A stretch of DNA of 64,000 bases from Bacteroidota bacterium (GCA_029237825.1 JAQZBQ010000018.1:1-64000); one strand, 5' to 3'. Positions 35,129-44,797 are shown, counted from the stretch's first letter. Translations and numbers: made by a program. The notes: a model not told the origin generated them from the letters alone.

Positions 35129-36061
35129 TTGTTACGTTCGCAGTATACGCAGATTATTAAAAACGAAGCAAAGCGGTTGGGCTTTGACTTCTGTGGTATT
35201 TCGAAAGCAGAATTTTTGTCGGAAGAAGCTCCCCGTTTGGAAGCCTGGCTTACAGCAGGAAGACATGGAAAAATGGAATACATGGAGAATCACTTCGACA
35301 AACGGCTCGATCCAACGCTTCTGGTTGAAGGTGCCAAATCAATAGTATCCTTGCTTTATAATTATTATCCCGAACAGACACAAAATCCGGATGCTCCAAA
35401 AATTTCAAAATATGCATACGGGCTCGATTACCATGATATCATCAAAGATAAACTAAAAGAGTTCTTACAGACTTTGCGCAAAAAGATTGGTGAAGTCAAT
35501 GGTCGTGCATTTGTGGACAGTGCTCCCGTATTGGATAAAGCGTGGGCAAAAAAAAGCGGACTGGGTTGGGTTGGCAAACACTCCAATTTAATCACTAAAG
35601 AGCATGGATCATTTTTCTTCATCGCCGAACTTATTATTGATCTCGATCTGGACTATGACGGGCCTATTAAAGATTATTGTGGAACATGTACCAGATGCAT
35701 TGACGCGTGCCCAACCGAGGCAATTGTAGACCCGTATATAGTAGATGGGAGTAAATGCATTAGCTATTTAACAATCGAATTAAAAGAAGCGATTCCTTCC
35801 CATTTTAGAAACAAGATGGATAATTGGGTATTCGGTTGCGATGTTTGTCAGGATGTTTGTCCCTGGAACAGGTTTAGTGAATTCCATCACGAACCGAAAT
35901 TCATCAATAAGCAAGGGGTCCTGGATTTTACCCCCGATGAATGGTTTGAATTAAGCGAAGAGCTTTTCACCAAAGTATTTAAAGGGACTGCTGTAAAACG
36001 TACGAAATACAAAGGGTTAAAAAGAAATCTTGAATTCTTAAAGCAGCGCCCGTCATTTTAA
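35129..36061 (+). CDS. queG: Epoxyqueuosine reductase
   Basis: 310 residues. QueG carries out the last step of queuosine synthesis, reducing epoxyqueuosine in tRNA with cobalamin and two [4Fe-4S] clusters. Cluster ligands are [16 protein letters not shown] (about 188-205), then Cys in [10 protein letters not shown], and [13 protein letters not shown]. The N-terminal [23 protein letters not shown] is characteristic. The only usable in-frame start is TTG at 35129: upstream a stop lies at 35114-35116 and there is no ATG or GTG between. It follows the YtxH cassette by 12 bp and converges on the AAA+ gene with a 7-bp gap. Confidence 0.96.
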   Translation: MLRSQYTQIIKNEAKRLGFDFCGISKAEFLSEEAPRLEAWLTAGRHGKMEYMENHFDKRLDPTLLVEGAKSIVSLLYNYYPEQTQNPDAPKISKYAYGLDYHDIIKDKLKEFLQTLRKKIGEVNGRAFVDSAPVLDKAWAKKSGLGWVGKHSNLITKEHGSFFFIAELIIDLDLDYDGPIKDYCGTCTRCIDACPTEAIVDPYIVDGSKCISYLTIELKEAIPSHFRNKMDNWVFGCDVCQDVCPWNRFSEFHHEPKFINKQGVLDFTPDEWFELSEELFTKVFKGTAVKRTKYKGLKRNLEFLKQRPSF

Positions 36062-36068
36062 CTCCATG

Positions 36069-38699
36069 CTATTGCGAGCCAAATCTGAAGCCAAGAGCCG
36101 GCCTCGATTCCGATTCTTCGATAACAAGATGCTTTACATCATCAAACGTGAGGTGAATTAAATCTTCAGCACTACGGTCAGTACTGGCAATAGACGCCAT
36201 TCTCAAATTTTGTTTCATCACACACTCACTGATTGTTTGCCGGACAGTTCGGGCATTCCCGAAAAATTTATCCTTTTTATTGATCAATGAAGTAAAATAG
36301 GCATTGAGATGGTCTACCGCTTCCTGCGTCGCAGTTAGGCCTTCTTTCTTAAGCAGCTGATGAGCAATTGTTAAGAGTTGATCTACGTTATAATCCTGAA
36401 ACGAATACGTTTTATCAAATCGTGATTTTAAACCCGGATTCATTTCTACAAAACGGTGCATATTTTCAGGATACCCGGCAACGATAACGCCAAACTGTCC
36501 GCGCTTATCTTCCATTTGTTTTAGGATTACCTCAATGGCTTCTTTGCCGAAACCATTTTGTCCGTCTTCCGATAAAGCATAGGCTTCATCAATAAACAAT
36601 ACACCGCCCATTGCGGCATCCACTTTCTCCTTCGTTTTAAGAGCAGTTTGCCCAATGTATCCTGCAATTAACCCTTCCCTGTCTACTTCCACAACATGAC
36701 CGCGTTCCAATAATCCCAACGACTTATATATCTTAGCAATGATACGCGCCAGCGTTGTTTTTCCTGTTCCTGGATTACCGGTAAACACGGAGTGCAGGGA
36801 AAATTTATTCACCACATCTTTTCCTGTCTCATTATAGAAACGAATCAATTTTACCAGTTCATTTACGTCCTGTTTGATATTTTCCATACCAACCAATTCA
36901 TTCAATTCAGCAAGCGCCAGGTTTAATTCTTTTTCATTTACGGAAAGCTTCAATTTCTTCTTCTCTGTGGCCATGAAAACATTCTTCATATCTGCCAACG
37001 TAATAGTGGAAAGGTCTTCTTTGGTTAGGGCATCCATATTTTCAGATTTCATCAGACGTAAACCCATGTCCTGTTTAGCCTCCTCAATTACAGCGTTCAC
37101 AAAACGGGCATTCCCAAAACTATTGTCTCGCTTACGATAAGCTTCTGTGAGTTGTTCCTGTAAATACACCTGCGCTTCCGGAGCAATGGTAAGTTGTTTT
37201 TGTTCGGCGCAGTAAGTAGCAATTTGAAATAACTCATCAGGCATATAATCATCAAAATGAAAATAGTCTGAGAACCTTGACTTGAGACCAGGATTGCTGT
37301 CGATGAACGTATTCATTTCTTTAGGGTACCCTGCAACTATAATGGCAAGATCACCTTTTCCGTCACTCATTTCCTTTAATAAAATCTCGATCACTTCTTT
37401 ACCAAAATCTTTGCTGTCCTCTCCCGAACGTGCCAAAGAATACGCTTCGTCAATAAAAAGTATTCCGCCCCGTGCTTCATCTATAGCTTTTTTCACTTTA
37501 GGTGCAGTTTGCCCTATGTATTCGCCAACTAATACTGAACGATCAACCTCATATACATGCCCTTTACTTAAAAGACCCATTTTCTGATAAATCTTTCCTA
37601 ATTTTTTTACGACGGTTGTTTTGCCGGTACCAGGATTACCGGTAAAAACTGAATGGAGCGACAAAACTGATCCATCATCAAATCCCTTTTCTTTTCTGAG
37701 TTTAGTAAAATTAAGGTAGGTAATATTCTCATGGATGCTTTTCTTAACGTTCTCCAGGCCAATCAACGCGTCCACTTCCTTTAAAAGCTCATCCAGTGTT
37801 TTTTCGGATGGGTCAATCGTATTACCAACAATTGGCGAAGAAGTTCCCGAATTGATGGCAATGGTTTGATCGATGCTACTGATTAATTGTAGTTCCCCTT
37901 CCTCTTCCACGTTTTTACATTCGAATGTAACTGCGCCAATTAAAACATCCATGAACACAATTTCCAAAGCGTATTTATCGTCTTTCCATGACCCGGGAAT
38001 GGCGTTGCCCCAACCCAGATCCAGTGTATAGGAATAATCCTTTTTATTTGCATCAATGTAGCCGGTTTTCACCTGATGGGCTTTATGCTGTCCGGCATCA
38101 TCTACGTAATTTAAAAACAATTCGTAATTAAAGGCGAGGTTGGTTTGCGCTTTGATTTTAATTTCAGCCCAAACGTATTGTGTTTGCTCTTTATTAAAAC
38201 TTTTAAGGTATTTCCTCTGGCGCTGGTTCCATCCATCCACATCACCATGATAAAGTTTAACATGTTCAATTGAAAAGTAAGGATTAGAATCTTTTGTCAC
38301 TAGTCCAACATCCTCAACAAAAAATCGCTGTGATCCAACCACAACGCCATCTATGATTGCCACCCATTGATAGGTGCCCTTTTTCCAGAAAGCACCGAGG
38401 TTTGGAGTTCCCCAACCATCACGCACATAAAAGATATTTTCTTCTTTGCTTACCTTCAGTTCCGAGTCTAATGTGCAAATGGTTAAATTGCCTGAAGGAA
38501 GTATTTCTTCACATTTTACAGATACTTTGGCAGTCCAGTCTTCTTCATCAAATAATTTATTGTAAAGTGCCAGTTCGAAACGTAGGTAAGTTGTTTCTGC
38601 CTTATCAAAAATTGTGCGGTAACGCTTGGTTGAATTCGCCATCCACTCATCCGAAGAATAAGCAGAAAGGCTTTTAAATTTATATCGTCTATCCATCAT
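36069..38699 (-). CDS. Tandem AAA+ ATPase (CbbX/SpoVK type) with duplicated N-terminal domain
   Basis: 876 residues from the ATG at 38699, 4 bp after galE; a longer reading from 38744 would overlap galE. The N-terminus contains two related beta-rich repeats (about 5-130 and 135-255). Both have a basic-aromatic start (KRYRTIFDK / RKYLKSFNK), a GWG...G.WK...Y core and a closing F..E/K.V. Two CbbX-like AAA+ modules follow, each with GNPGTGKTT (near 350 and 640) and LFIDEAY (near 411 and 700), so both should bind and hydrolyse ATP. The second ends in a helical lid. CbbX-type ATPases remodel proteins, for example Rubisco activation. The target here is unknown. The glycan-locus context suggests an envelope or polysaccharide role. 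Confidence 0.88.
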   Translation of the reverse strand: MMDRRYKFKSLSAYSSDEWMANSTKRYRTIFDKAETTYLRFELALYNKLFDEEDWTAKVSVKCEEILPSGNLTICTLDSELKVSKEENIFYVRDGWGTPNLGAFWKKGTYQWVAIIDGVVVGSQRFFVEDVGLVTKDSNPYFSIEHVKLYHGDVDGWNQRQRKYLKSFNKEQTQYVWAEIKIKAQTNLAFNYELFLNYVDDAGQHKAHQVKTGYIDANKKDYSYTLDLGWGNAIPGSWKDDKYALEIVFMDVLIGAVTFECKNVEEEGELQLISSIDQTIAINSGTSSPIVGNTIDPSEKTLDELLKEVDALIGLENVKKSIHENITYLNFTKLRKEKGFDDGSVLSLHSVFTGNPGTGKTTVVKKLGKIYQKMGLLSKGHVYEVDRSVLVGEYIGQTAPKVKKAIDEARGGILFIDEAYSLARSGEDSKDFGKEVIEILLKEMSDGKGDLAIIVAGYPKEMNTFIDSNPGLKSRFSDYFHFDDYMPDELFQIATYCAEQKQLTIAPEAQVYLQEQLTEAYRKRDNSFGNARFVNAVIEEAKQDMGLRLMKSENMDALTKEDLSTITLADMKNVFMATEKKKLKLSVNEKELNLALAELNELVGMENIKQDVNELVKLIRFYNETGKDVVNKFSLHSVFTGNPGTGKTTLARIIAKIYKSLGLLERGHVVEVDREGLIAGYIGQTALKTKEKVDAAMGGVLFIDEAYALSEDGQNGFGKEAIEVILKQMEDKRGQFGVIVAGYPENMHRFVEMNPGLKSRFDKTYSFQDYNVDQLLTIAHQLLKKEGLTATQEAVDHLNAYFTSLINKKDKFFGNARTVRQTISECVMKQNLRMASIASTDRSAEDLIHLTFDDVKHLVIEESESRPALGFRFGSQ

Positions 38700-38703
38700 A
38701 GTA

Positions 38704-39744
38704 CTATTGTTCTTCTTTAAGATGCATCTGCCATTTCCAGGCACTTAACATCATATCATCCAGGTTATATTTTGGCTCCCAGTTAAGTTCCCGTTTAACC
38801 AAATCGTTGTTTGCGTAAATGCTGATTACATCACCAGCCCTTCGAGGCCCAATTTTATAATTTAATTTTTGTTGTGCCACTTTCTCAAAAGATCGAATTG
38901 CTTCCAACACACTAACGCCTTCTCCTGTTCCTAAATTAAAAATAGTGTTCTGAGCCTTTTGCTTATTTTCGATCAAGTAGTTTAAAGCTTTGACATGTGC
39001 GTCTGCAATATCGCTCACATGGATGTAATCGCGAATGCATGAACCATCGCGTGTATTGTAGTCATCGCCAAAAACAGTGAGTTGTTGCAAAATGCCCGCA
39101 GCGGTTTGGGTAATATAAGGTACAAGATTGTCTGGCCGATTTCGCGGAAGCTCCCCGTTGAAACCCGTTGGGTGCGCTCCAACAGGATTAAAGTAACGCA
39201 ATAGAACCGAGTTGAATCCGGAGGAAAACTTTGTATAATTTTCAACGATTTCTTCGCCCATCTGTTTAGTATGTGCATAAGGCGACTCCGCTTTAGAAAA
39301 AGGAGTTTGTTCTGTTACAGGCAAGGACTCTACATTTCCGTAAACCGAACATGACGAAGAAAATATGAAATTAGAAATCTCGAGGGCTTTGGAAATTTTT
39401 AAAATATTTACAAGCGAGGCAATGTTATTGTGGTAATATAACAGTGGATCAGCCACAGATTGAGGAACGGATTTAAATGCAGCGAAGTGGATAATACCTA
39501 TGGGATTTTTAACCTGCTCAATGGCGAGCTCCAACGCCTCGAGGTTACAGATGTCAACATTCAGATTTTTAACTTCCCTACCGGTGATAGCTTGTATCCG
39601 TTCAAAGGTTTTGGAAGTTGAATTTGAATAATTATCGATGGAAACAATGTTGTAATCTGTTTGTTTCAGCAGTTCTATAATGGTATGAGAGCCGATATAC
39701 CCTGCGCCGCCGGTAACGATAATAGTTGGGTTCTGGTTTGACAT
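38704..39744 (-). CDS. galE: UDP-glucose 4-epimerase
   Basis: 346 residues. It interconverts UDP-glucose and UDP-galactose (some also the N-acetyl forms), supplying sugars for the surface glycan. The NAD-binding motif is VTGGAGYIGSHTIIEL. The catalytic region is SSSCSVYGN and SPYAHTKQMGEE (Tyr/Lys). Substrate-side motifs are RYFNPVGAHPTG and DGSCIRDYIHVSDIADAH. The length is normal. It sits between the glycosyltransferase gene (3-bp gap) and the tandem AAA+ gene (4-bp gap), so the three form a tight operon. Confidence 0.96.
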   Translation of the reverse strand: MSNQNPTIIVTGGAGYIGSHTIIELLKQTDYNIVSIDNYSNSTSKTFERIQAITGREVKNLNVDICNLEALELAIEQVKNPIGIIHFAAFKSVPQSVADPLLYYHNNIASLVNILKISKALEISNFIFSSSCSVYGNVESLPVTEQTPFSKAESPYAHTKQMGEEIVENYTKFSSGFNSVLLRYFNPVGAHPTGFNGELPRNRPDNLVPYITQTAAGILQQLTVFGDDYNTRDGSCIRDYIHVSDIADAHVKALNYLIENKQKAQNTIFNLGTGEGVSVLEAIRSFEKVAQQKLNYKIGPRRAGDVISIYANNDLVKRELNWEPKYNLDDMMLSAWKWQMHLKEEQ

Positions 39745-39747
39745 AAA

Positions 39748-40980
39748 TTAATTAAATGAGTTATATATTTTTGAGTAACGATCAATTCCTTCATTCAGAG
39801 AGAAAAACTGATGCGCCGTGGATACCGTATTTTTTTGATACAAGTTAATATTTTCTACCAATTCATCGGCAACTATTCGATAATCGTTTTCATTAAAACC
39901 ACGAACAAGGATTCCACATTGGGATTTTGTAACAATGTCATCAACATCGCCAACCCCGGAATTTGTCACAACAGGAATTCCCATCGACAATAATTCGCCC
40001 ATTTTTGTGGGTGAAGATGCCGATTTTGAGAAACTTGGTTTAATAAAAAAAATAGAGGCTGAGGAAAGTGCAATATAACTCGGCATTTCATCCCTGGAAG
40101 CAGAAACCACCGTTATTTTTTCCAATGGAATTTCCTGCTTACTCGCAGCATCCAGTACCAGGTGGGGATCATCTTTAGTAATACACAGAAAGACAGCGTT
40201 AACTTTATTGGTTAGCACTTGAAAGAATTGAAGCATTTCATCGGCCATATACCAGGTACCTAAAGAACCGACATAACACAAAACGAATTTGCCGGATAAC
40301 TGGGGCAAACTGTTTTTTAAATGATTTAATTTTCCTGAATCAAGGCTGGAGTTTGAAAAATGCTTTAGATCAGCACAGCAAGGTATGACGTGAATTTTGC
40401 TTACGGCAATTCCCAGTTGCCAGTCCAGTATAATATCTTTAGCTTTTTTGGTGAGTGAAACAATTGAATCGGCCTCGCGGAGCATTGCTTTTTCCTTGTT
40501 TTTAAAGTAGGCGTACAAGAGTGCCCCAATAGGATTAGATTTCTTCCATATACCACCCTCGATGCGTTCATCCGCCCAAAAGCCCCTCATGTCAAAGATA
40601 AAGCGGATTTTAAATTTTTGCTTAAAATGAAGTCCTATTAATCCGGGCAAATAACTTCTGCAATGAAGAATGGTTCGTTCGTTTTGGAAAGCAAGCATTT
40701 TTGATACCTGTTGTTTCAATGCACAAAAATTCCGGTATTGTGAAATAAAAGGTAAGCCAGCGTGGTAAAAAGAAAATGTCCAGGAGATACCGGCTTTTTT
40801 CAGAATAGATTCAACGACCGAATGGTTTATACTCCAATTGGTCCTTTTCTCGCAGCTCACGATACCGATTTTGTACCCCTTTTGCGACAAACCAATAAGG
40901 TAGGGTAGCACCTGTGATTGCCCAAGTGGATCAGTCATACCATCAATGGAAACAAAGAGGAAGGTGGTGTTAGCGGCCAT
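39748..40980 (-). CDS. Glycosyltransferase, GT4-like GT-B fold
   Basis: 410 residues. The N-terminal half has a Rossmann-like acceptor domain (TTFLFVSIDGMTDPLGQSQVLPYLIGLSQKGY). The C-terminal donor domain contains GKFVLCYVGSLGTWYM and the nucleotide-sugar loop SPTKMGELLSMGIPVVTNSGVGDVDD, with the EX7E-like pattern weakened. Such enzymes add a sugar to a lipid-linked glycan at the membrane. The donor and acceptor cannot be read from sequence. It is first in the operon with galE and the AAA+ ATPase and is divergent from the multispanning protein by 32 bp. Confidence 0.85.
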   Translation of the reverse strand: MAANTTFLFVSIDGMTDPLGQSQVLPYLIGLSQKGYKIGIVSCEKRTNWSINHSVVESILKKAGISWTFSFYHAGLPFISQYRNFCALKQQVSKMLAFQNERTILHCRSYLPGLIGLHFKQKFKIRFIFDMRGFWADERIEGGIWKKSNPIGALLYAYFKNKEKAMLREADSIVSLTKKAKDIILDWQLGIAVSKIHVIPCCADLKHFSNSSLDSGKLNHLKNSLPQLSGKFVLCYVGSLGTWYMADEMLQFFQVLTNKVNAVFLCITKDDPHLVLDAASKQEIPLEKITVVSASRDEMPSYIALSSASIFFIKPSFSKSASSPTKMGELLSMGIPVVTNSGVGDVDDIVTKSQCGILVRGFNENDYRIVADELVENINLYQKNTVSTAHQFFSLNEGIDRYSKIYNSFN

Positions 40981-41012
40981 AATTGAAGTAAAAATAGTAT
41001 TTTTATAGTTCC

Positions 41013-42353
41013 ATGAATCCCCTTTTAAGCATTTTTGATCTGCTGCTAACCCCTGTATATATTTTAGGGGCGTATATGTATGCGTACTGGGTTACAAAAC
41101 GAAATATCCGCCAAAAACCGGAGTATGCGTATTTTACAAAAGGTTTAATGGTACGGATTGGGGGCGCCATCGCCCTGGGGTTGGTGTATTTTTTTTATTA
41201 TAGCGGTGGCGATACGACGAATTATTTTCAGACTTCATCAGCCTATTCCAAACTTTTTTTTAAGGATCAGGAAAGCTTTTGGATTGGCTGGTTAGGGAAC
41301 GCAAAAGAACATTATTTTACTTTTGATGAAACAACGGGCTACCCCGTCTATGGAGCAAGGGATCACCATTCATTTTTTGTGGTGCGTTTATTAATTCCCA
41401 TTGTTACCCTTGGTTTCCATTCCTATTTTGCAACTGCGGTATTGGTAGCATGTATAACTTATGGTGGTTTATGGAAATTATACCAAACCTTCTTGCAGGA
41501 GTTTCCCCATCTCAAAAAAGAATTTGCCATTGCATGTCTGTTCATTCCATCCTGCGTGTTTTGGGGTTCCGGCCTGATGAAAGATTCATTTACTTTATCA
41601 GCTGTGGGATGGTTCACCTATGCGTTTTACCATTTTTTTATCAAAAAGAACCGAAACTTTGCATACAGTGCTTATTTACTTATTTCGGCCTTTATCATCC
41701 TTGCCATTAAGCCCTATATATTCTTTGCACTTCTTCCAGGTTCAATATTATGGCTAAGCAATAATCTGGTGAAAAAAATTAACCATGGTTTTGTGCGGTT
41801 GATAGCAACACCCATTATTTTAACGTTCGGTGCAATTGCCGCCTATTTTGCATTAGATCAAATGGGCGAAAACTTGGGGCAATATCAATTGGATAATGTA
41901 TTAGACAAAGCTGTCGTAACTCAAAAAGACATGAAAGCAGAGTATTACGGCGGAAAAACTTATGATATCGGAGAATTTGACGCTTCGATTGGCGGTGTCC
42001 TTTCTAAAGCCCCAATAGCTATTTTTTCTGGAATTTTTCGGCCGGGTTTATGGGATGTAAGGAATGCGGTTATGCTAATATCCTCCCTTGAGAATTCCTA
42101 TTTGTTAGTCCTAACTATTTTTCTGCTCATTAAACTTAAATTCTTTGGTTTTTTTACTTTGATTCGGAAAAACCCAATGCTCTTATTTTGTATGCTCTTT
42201 TCAATATTCTTTGCATTTTCGGTTGGACTAACAGTAGCCAATTTTGGATCACTTGTGAGGCTTCGATTGCCGGAACTTCCATTTTTTGTTGCGGGAATTT
42301 TCATGCTCAAGCATCTCTACGAAAAACAAAGCGGGGCAAAGATAAAATATTAG
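41013..42353 (+). CDS. Multispanning membrane protein, candidate polysaccharide polymerase
   Basis: 446 residues with about ten membrane segments (for example LLTPVYILGAYMYAYWV, FAYSAYLLISAFIILAIKPYIFFALLP). A large hydrophilic loop (about 285-335, DKAVVTQKDMKAEYYGGKTYD) lies before the last segments, as in Wzy and EpsG-type polymerases. The motif YYSGGDTTNYFQTS follows segment 2. No named family is recognised, so the polymerase idea rests on topology and on the position among glycosyltransferases. A flippase or ligase is equally possible. It overlaps the convergent transglutaminase-like gene by 4 bp. Confidence 0.7.
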   Translation: MNPLLSIFDLLLTPVYILGAYMYAYWVTKRNIRQKPEYAYFTKGLMVRIGGAIALGLVYFFYYSGGDTTNYFQTSSAYSKLFFKDQESFWIGWLGNAKEHYFTFDETTGYPVYGARDHHSFFVVRLLIPIVTLGFHSYFATAVLVACITYGGLWKLYQTFLQEFPHLKKEFAIACLFIPSCVFWGSGLMKDSFTLSAVGWFTYAFYHFFIKKNRNFAYSAYLLISAFIILAIKPYIFFALLPGSILWLSNNLVKKINHGFVRLIATPIILTFGAIAAYFALDQMGENLGQYQLDNVLDKAVVTQKDMKAEYYGGKTYDIGEFDASIGGVLSKAPIAIFSGIFRPGLWDVRNAVMLISSLENSYLLVLTIFLLIKLKFFGFFTLIRKNPMLLFCMLFSIFFAFSVGLTVANFGSLVRLRLPELPFFVAGIFMLKHLYEKQSGAKIKY

Positions 42354-43165
42354 CGAAATTGCTTTTTTCTTTTAAAAACACAAAATAAAAATAGAGATAA
42401 AAAAGTGAAAGGTAAAGCGGATGTAAAAAACTTTGTCGCTTTATGAAATAGCAACATATTTCTCGCCGGTAATTCATTAGCATTCCCGTATTCGACCTTC
42501 TCTAAGATTTTATCGAATACTGGTCGACTCAATTTACCTTCATATGCAAGGAATAATGAATCTTTATTCGATAAATAGTATTCCATACTTAAATGATGAT
42601 TAACAACTTTATGCCAATGAGGTTCCTTTGTCACGTCGTGTATATGCCAATCATGATTATATTTGATCTCGCTTAAGAAATGTCCAGGACCTTCTTTATA
42701 GCCCAGCCCAACACTGCGGACACTAATTTGCTTGCGTCTTAATATCTCCATAAAAACGATAGTCTGTTGACTGCACAAACCATCAGGATGCTTTAAAATA
42801 TCATTTGGACAAACTATTGCAGACATGTGTGACCAAAATATTTTCGCACATGCAACGGCAAGCCAATTTTCGGCAAATGAATATCGTGATAAACCATGAT
42901 AAAATCTCTCTTTGGTAAATTTACTGGCTATGTAAACATACTGCGCAGTATCAAATGCTTGAAACCCAAAAGTGCTGTAAACACTATCAACGTAATTAAC
43001 AGCTTTTTCCATTGAATTAATCCGCGATAATGAACGATCAAATAATTCCGGCTTATTTTCTGGCTCCTTTTTTACTGAAAAAAAATAACCAAAAAAAGGT
43101 ATAATACTAACAACCAAAAGAATCCCGAAGATATAATGACACTTTCCCTTGAAAAAATCAACCAC
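42350..43165 (-). CDS. Membrane protein with a transglutaminase-like Cys-His-Asp domain
   Basis: 271 residues. One membrane segment at each end (YIFGILLVVSIIPFFGYFF, ALPFTFLSLFLFCVF) brackets a soluble domain, probably periplasmic. That domain has Cys in HPDGLCSQQTIVFMEILRR, His in GPGHFLSEIKYN and Asp in WHIHDVTKEPHW, spaced as in transglutaminase-like/papain-fold enzymes. Such domains hydrolyse or form amide bonds. Its place among glycan genes suggests modification or attachment of the polysaccharide or a partner protein. The family is not firmly identified. It is last in the leftward operon, 11 bp after the GT2 gene. Confidence 0.65.
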   Translation of the reverse strand: MVDFFKGKCHYIFGILLVVSIIPFFGYFFSVKKEPENKPELFDRSLSRINSMEKAVNYVDSVYSTFGFQAFDTAQYVYIASKFTKERFYHGLSRYSFAENWLAVACAKIFWSHMSAIVCPNDILKHPDGLCSQQTIVFMEILRRKQISVRSVGLGYKEGPGHFLSEIKYNHDWHIHDVTKEPHWHKVVNHHLSMEYYLSNKDSLFLAYEGKLSRPVFDKILEKVEYGNANELPARNMLLFHKATKFFTSALPFTFLSLFLFCVFKRKKQFR

Positions 43166-43176
43166 CCGTTACAGTT

Positions 43177-44037
43177 TTAAATCCAACATTTCTTTATAAA
43201 TCCAAACGGATTTTTAAAAAAACCCTTTATAGCAAATTTCAAAGATCTTATTTTACTCCCCGTTTTCCAGTAAGACGCAAATAATATAAAATCGCGTAAA
43301 AATAAGGTTTTATTTTGAATGGATTTCGGTATTAAGCCTGTTTTAACTAATTGCTGATAGTACATTTCATTATCTAATACAAGACTTTTTGTTAATTTAT
43401 GAGACATGCTGTTTTGAGCAACTCTATAGTGTAATGGTATTGAGTGAGGGATGAATAATGAATTTCCAGCTTTTGCACATTGTAATAAAAAATACTTGTC
43501 TGCAGTACTGGATAGTTTTGTATTAAATAAGAGGTGATTTGATCTTAAGAAATCGCTTTTAAACATATAATTGGATGGACACGTTACTATTTCTGGGGCA
43601 TACAACAGTACTTCTTCTGCAGCATTTGCACCTGCTCCCCTAAAATACCCTACGATCAAGCCATTCTCATTAAACTTCTGAACTGTACCGAATACATAAT
43701 CCAAATTAATTTCTGTGCTTAGGACTTTAAACCTTGATAACAAAAAACCACTGGGCATAATGTCATCAGCATCGAAAAAAACAACGTATAATCCTTTAAC
43801 AAAAGAAAGCCCATTATTACGGGCCGTTGACACCCCCTGATTTTTTTGATAGACATATTTAATCCGATTATCTTCAAAAGAATAAATTATTTTTTTTGTA
43901 TCATCTGTACTTCCATCATCCACGAAAATTATTTCATACACTATCCCTCCCTGGGATAATATGGATTGCAACATTTCTCCAATATAATGCGATCCATTAT
44001 AACATGGAATAATTATGCTAATTAAAGGTGCTGCCAT
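43177..44037 (-). CDS. Glycosyltransferase family 2
   Basis: 286 residues with the classic GT-A start PLISIIIPCYNGSHYIGEML, the nucleotide-binding FVDDGSTDDTKKII and the metal-binding DXD-type YVVFFDADDIMPSG. It probably transfers one sugar during repeat-unit assembly at the cytoplasmic face of the membrane. The C-terminus has a short hydrophobic/basic tail (IKGFFKNPFGFIKKCW) that may bind the membrane. It starts directly after the methyltransferase stop. The donor and linkage are unknown. The DNA is AT-rich like the rest of the island. Confidence 0.92.
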   Translation of the reverse strand: MAAPLISIIIPCYNGSHYIGEMLQSILSQGGIVYEIIFVDDGSTDDTKKIIYSFEDNRIKYVYQKNQGVSTARNNGLSFVKGLYVVFFDADDIMPSGFLLSRFKVLSTEINLDYVFGTVQKFNENGLIVGYFRGAGANAAEEVLLYAPEIVTCPSNYMFKSDFLRSNHLLFNTKLSSTADKYFLLQCAKAGNSLFIPHSIPLHYRVAQNSMSHKLTKSLVLDNEMYYQQLVKTGLIPKSIQNKTLFLRDFILFASYWKTGSKIRSLKFAIKGFFKNPFGFIKKCWI

Positions 44038-44790
44038 TCAGGGTTTACAAATAGCGAAAAAAGTTTTACACGCTTTAATTTCATTTATATCTTCTGTAAA
44101 TGAATAATCGCAAGATAAGGGGTACATGGGTTCACCTATAATCATTTTCATGATTCTATCCTGAAAGACAATAGGTAATTTTCGAATGCCCTTAGTATAT
44201 AGCAATCTTTCTATAATCCGGCCAATTTTATACTTTACTTGTGGTTTGTTACTATACCTGGAATATTTTTGACCTAATAATTTTACATCGGAAAATGTAT
44301 TATTCAATATAGCGAGTACTTCCTCGTACTTCCATTCCTGAGTATGATAAGGATTAATAATGACACCGTGAGGGCTATTAACAAGAAAATTAGGCGTTGA
44401 CAAAATAACTAACCCTTCTTTTTTTACTACACGCTTAAACTCATTTAGCATTTTTTGATAATCAGTCGTATGTTCTATTGTTTCGAAAGAAATAACAGCA
44501 TCAAAAAAAATGTCAGGATATGGTAAAGCTGTGCCATCCATTTGCTCAAAAGATAACTGAGAATGTTTAAATTTATTCTTACAATCACTTATTGTTTCTT
44601 CTGATAGATCACCGCCAAAAACAGTATTTCCTGCTTGAACAAGGAAATTAGAGCCAAAGCCACTTCCGCAAGCAATGTCTAAAACTTTTAACTTTTTACC
44701 TGAAAACAAACGCACAGCTTCTTCATATCTGTGCAAATGTTCACCCCACCAGGGAGTATTTGTATTATCTAATTGCCTTTCGGAAGACAT
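44038..44790 (-). CDS. Class I SAM-dependent methyltransferase of the glycan locus
   Basis: 250 residues. SAM motif I is KLKVLDIACGSGFGSNFL. Motif II is VFGGDLSEETI, and the post-motif SFETIEHTTDYQKMLNEFKRVVKKEGLVILSTPN is typical of the Methyltransf_11 group. In polysaccharide loci such enzymes methylate a sugar or cap the chain end, controlling length. Neighbouring glycosyltransferases on both sides (0 and 7 bp) support a role in glycan decoration. The exact acceptor is unknown. Confidence 0.85.
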   Translation of the reverse strand: MSSERQLDNTNTPWWGEHLHRYEEAVRLFSGKKLKVLDIACGSGFGSNFLVQAGNTVFGGDLSEETISDCKNKFKHSQLSFEQMDGTALPYPDIFFDAVISFETIEHTTDYQKMLNEFKRVVKKEGLVILSTPNFLVNSPHGVIINPYHTQEWKYEEVLAILNNTFSDVKLLGQKYSRYSNKPQVKYKIGRIIERLLYTKGIRKLPIVFQDRIMKMIIGEPMYPLSCDYSFTEDINEIKACKTFFAICKP

Positions 44791-44797
44791 AGTAAAA

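Noticed and set aside
34804-35283. 159-residue minus-strand frame over the YtxH cassette and queG start
   Set aside because: It is antisense to two supported genes that overlap or abut; no promoter or family match.
38357-38677. 106-residue frame antisense to the AAA+ gene
   Set aside because: It is a shadow of the conserved N-terminal repeat domain.
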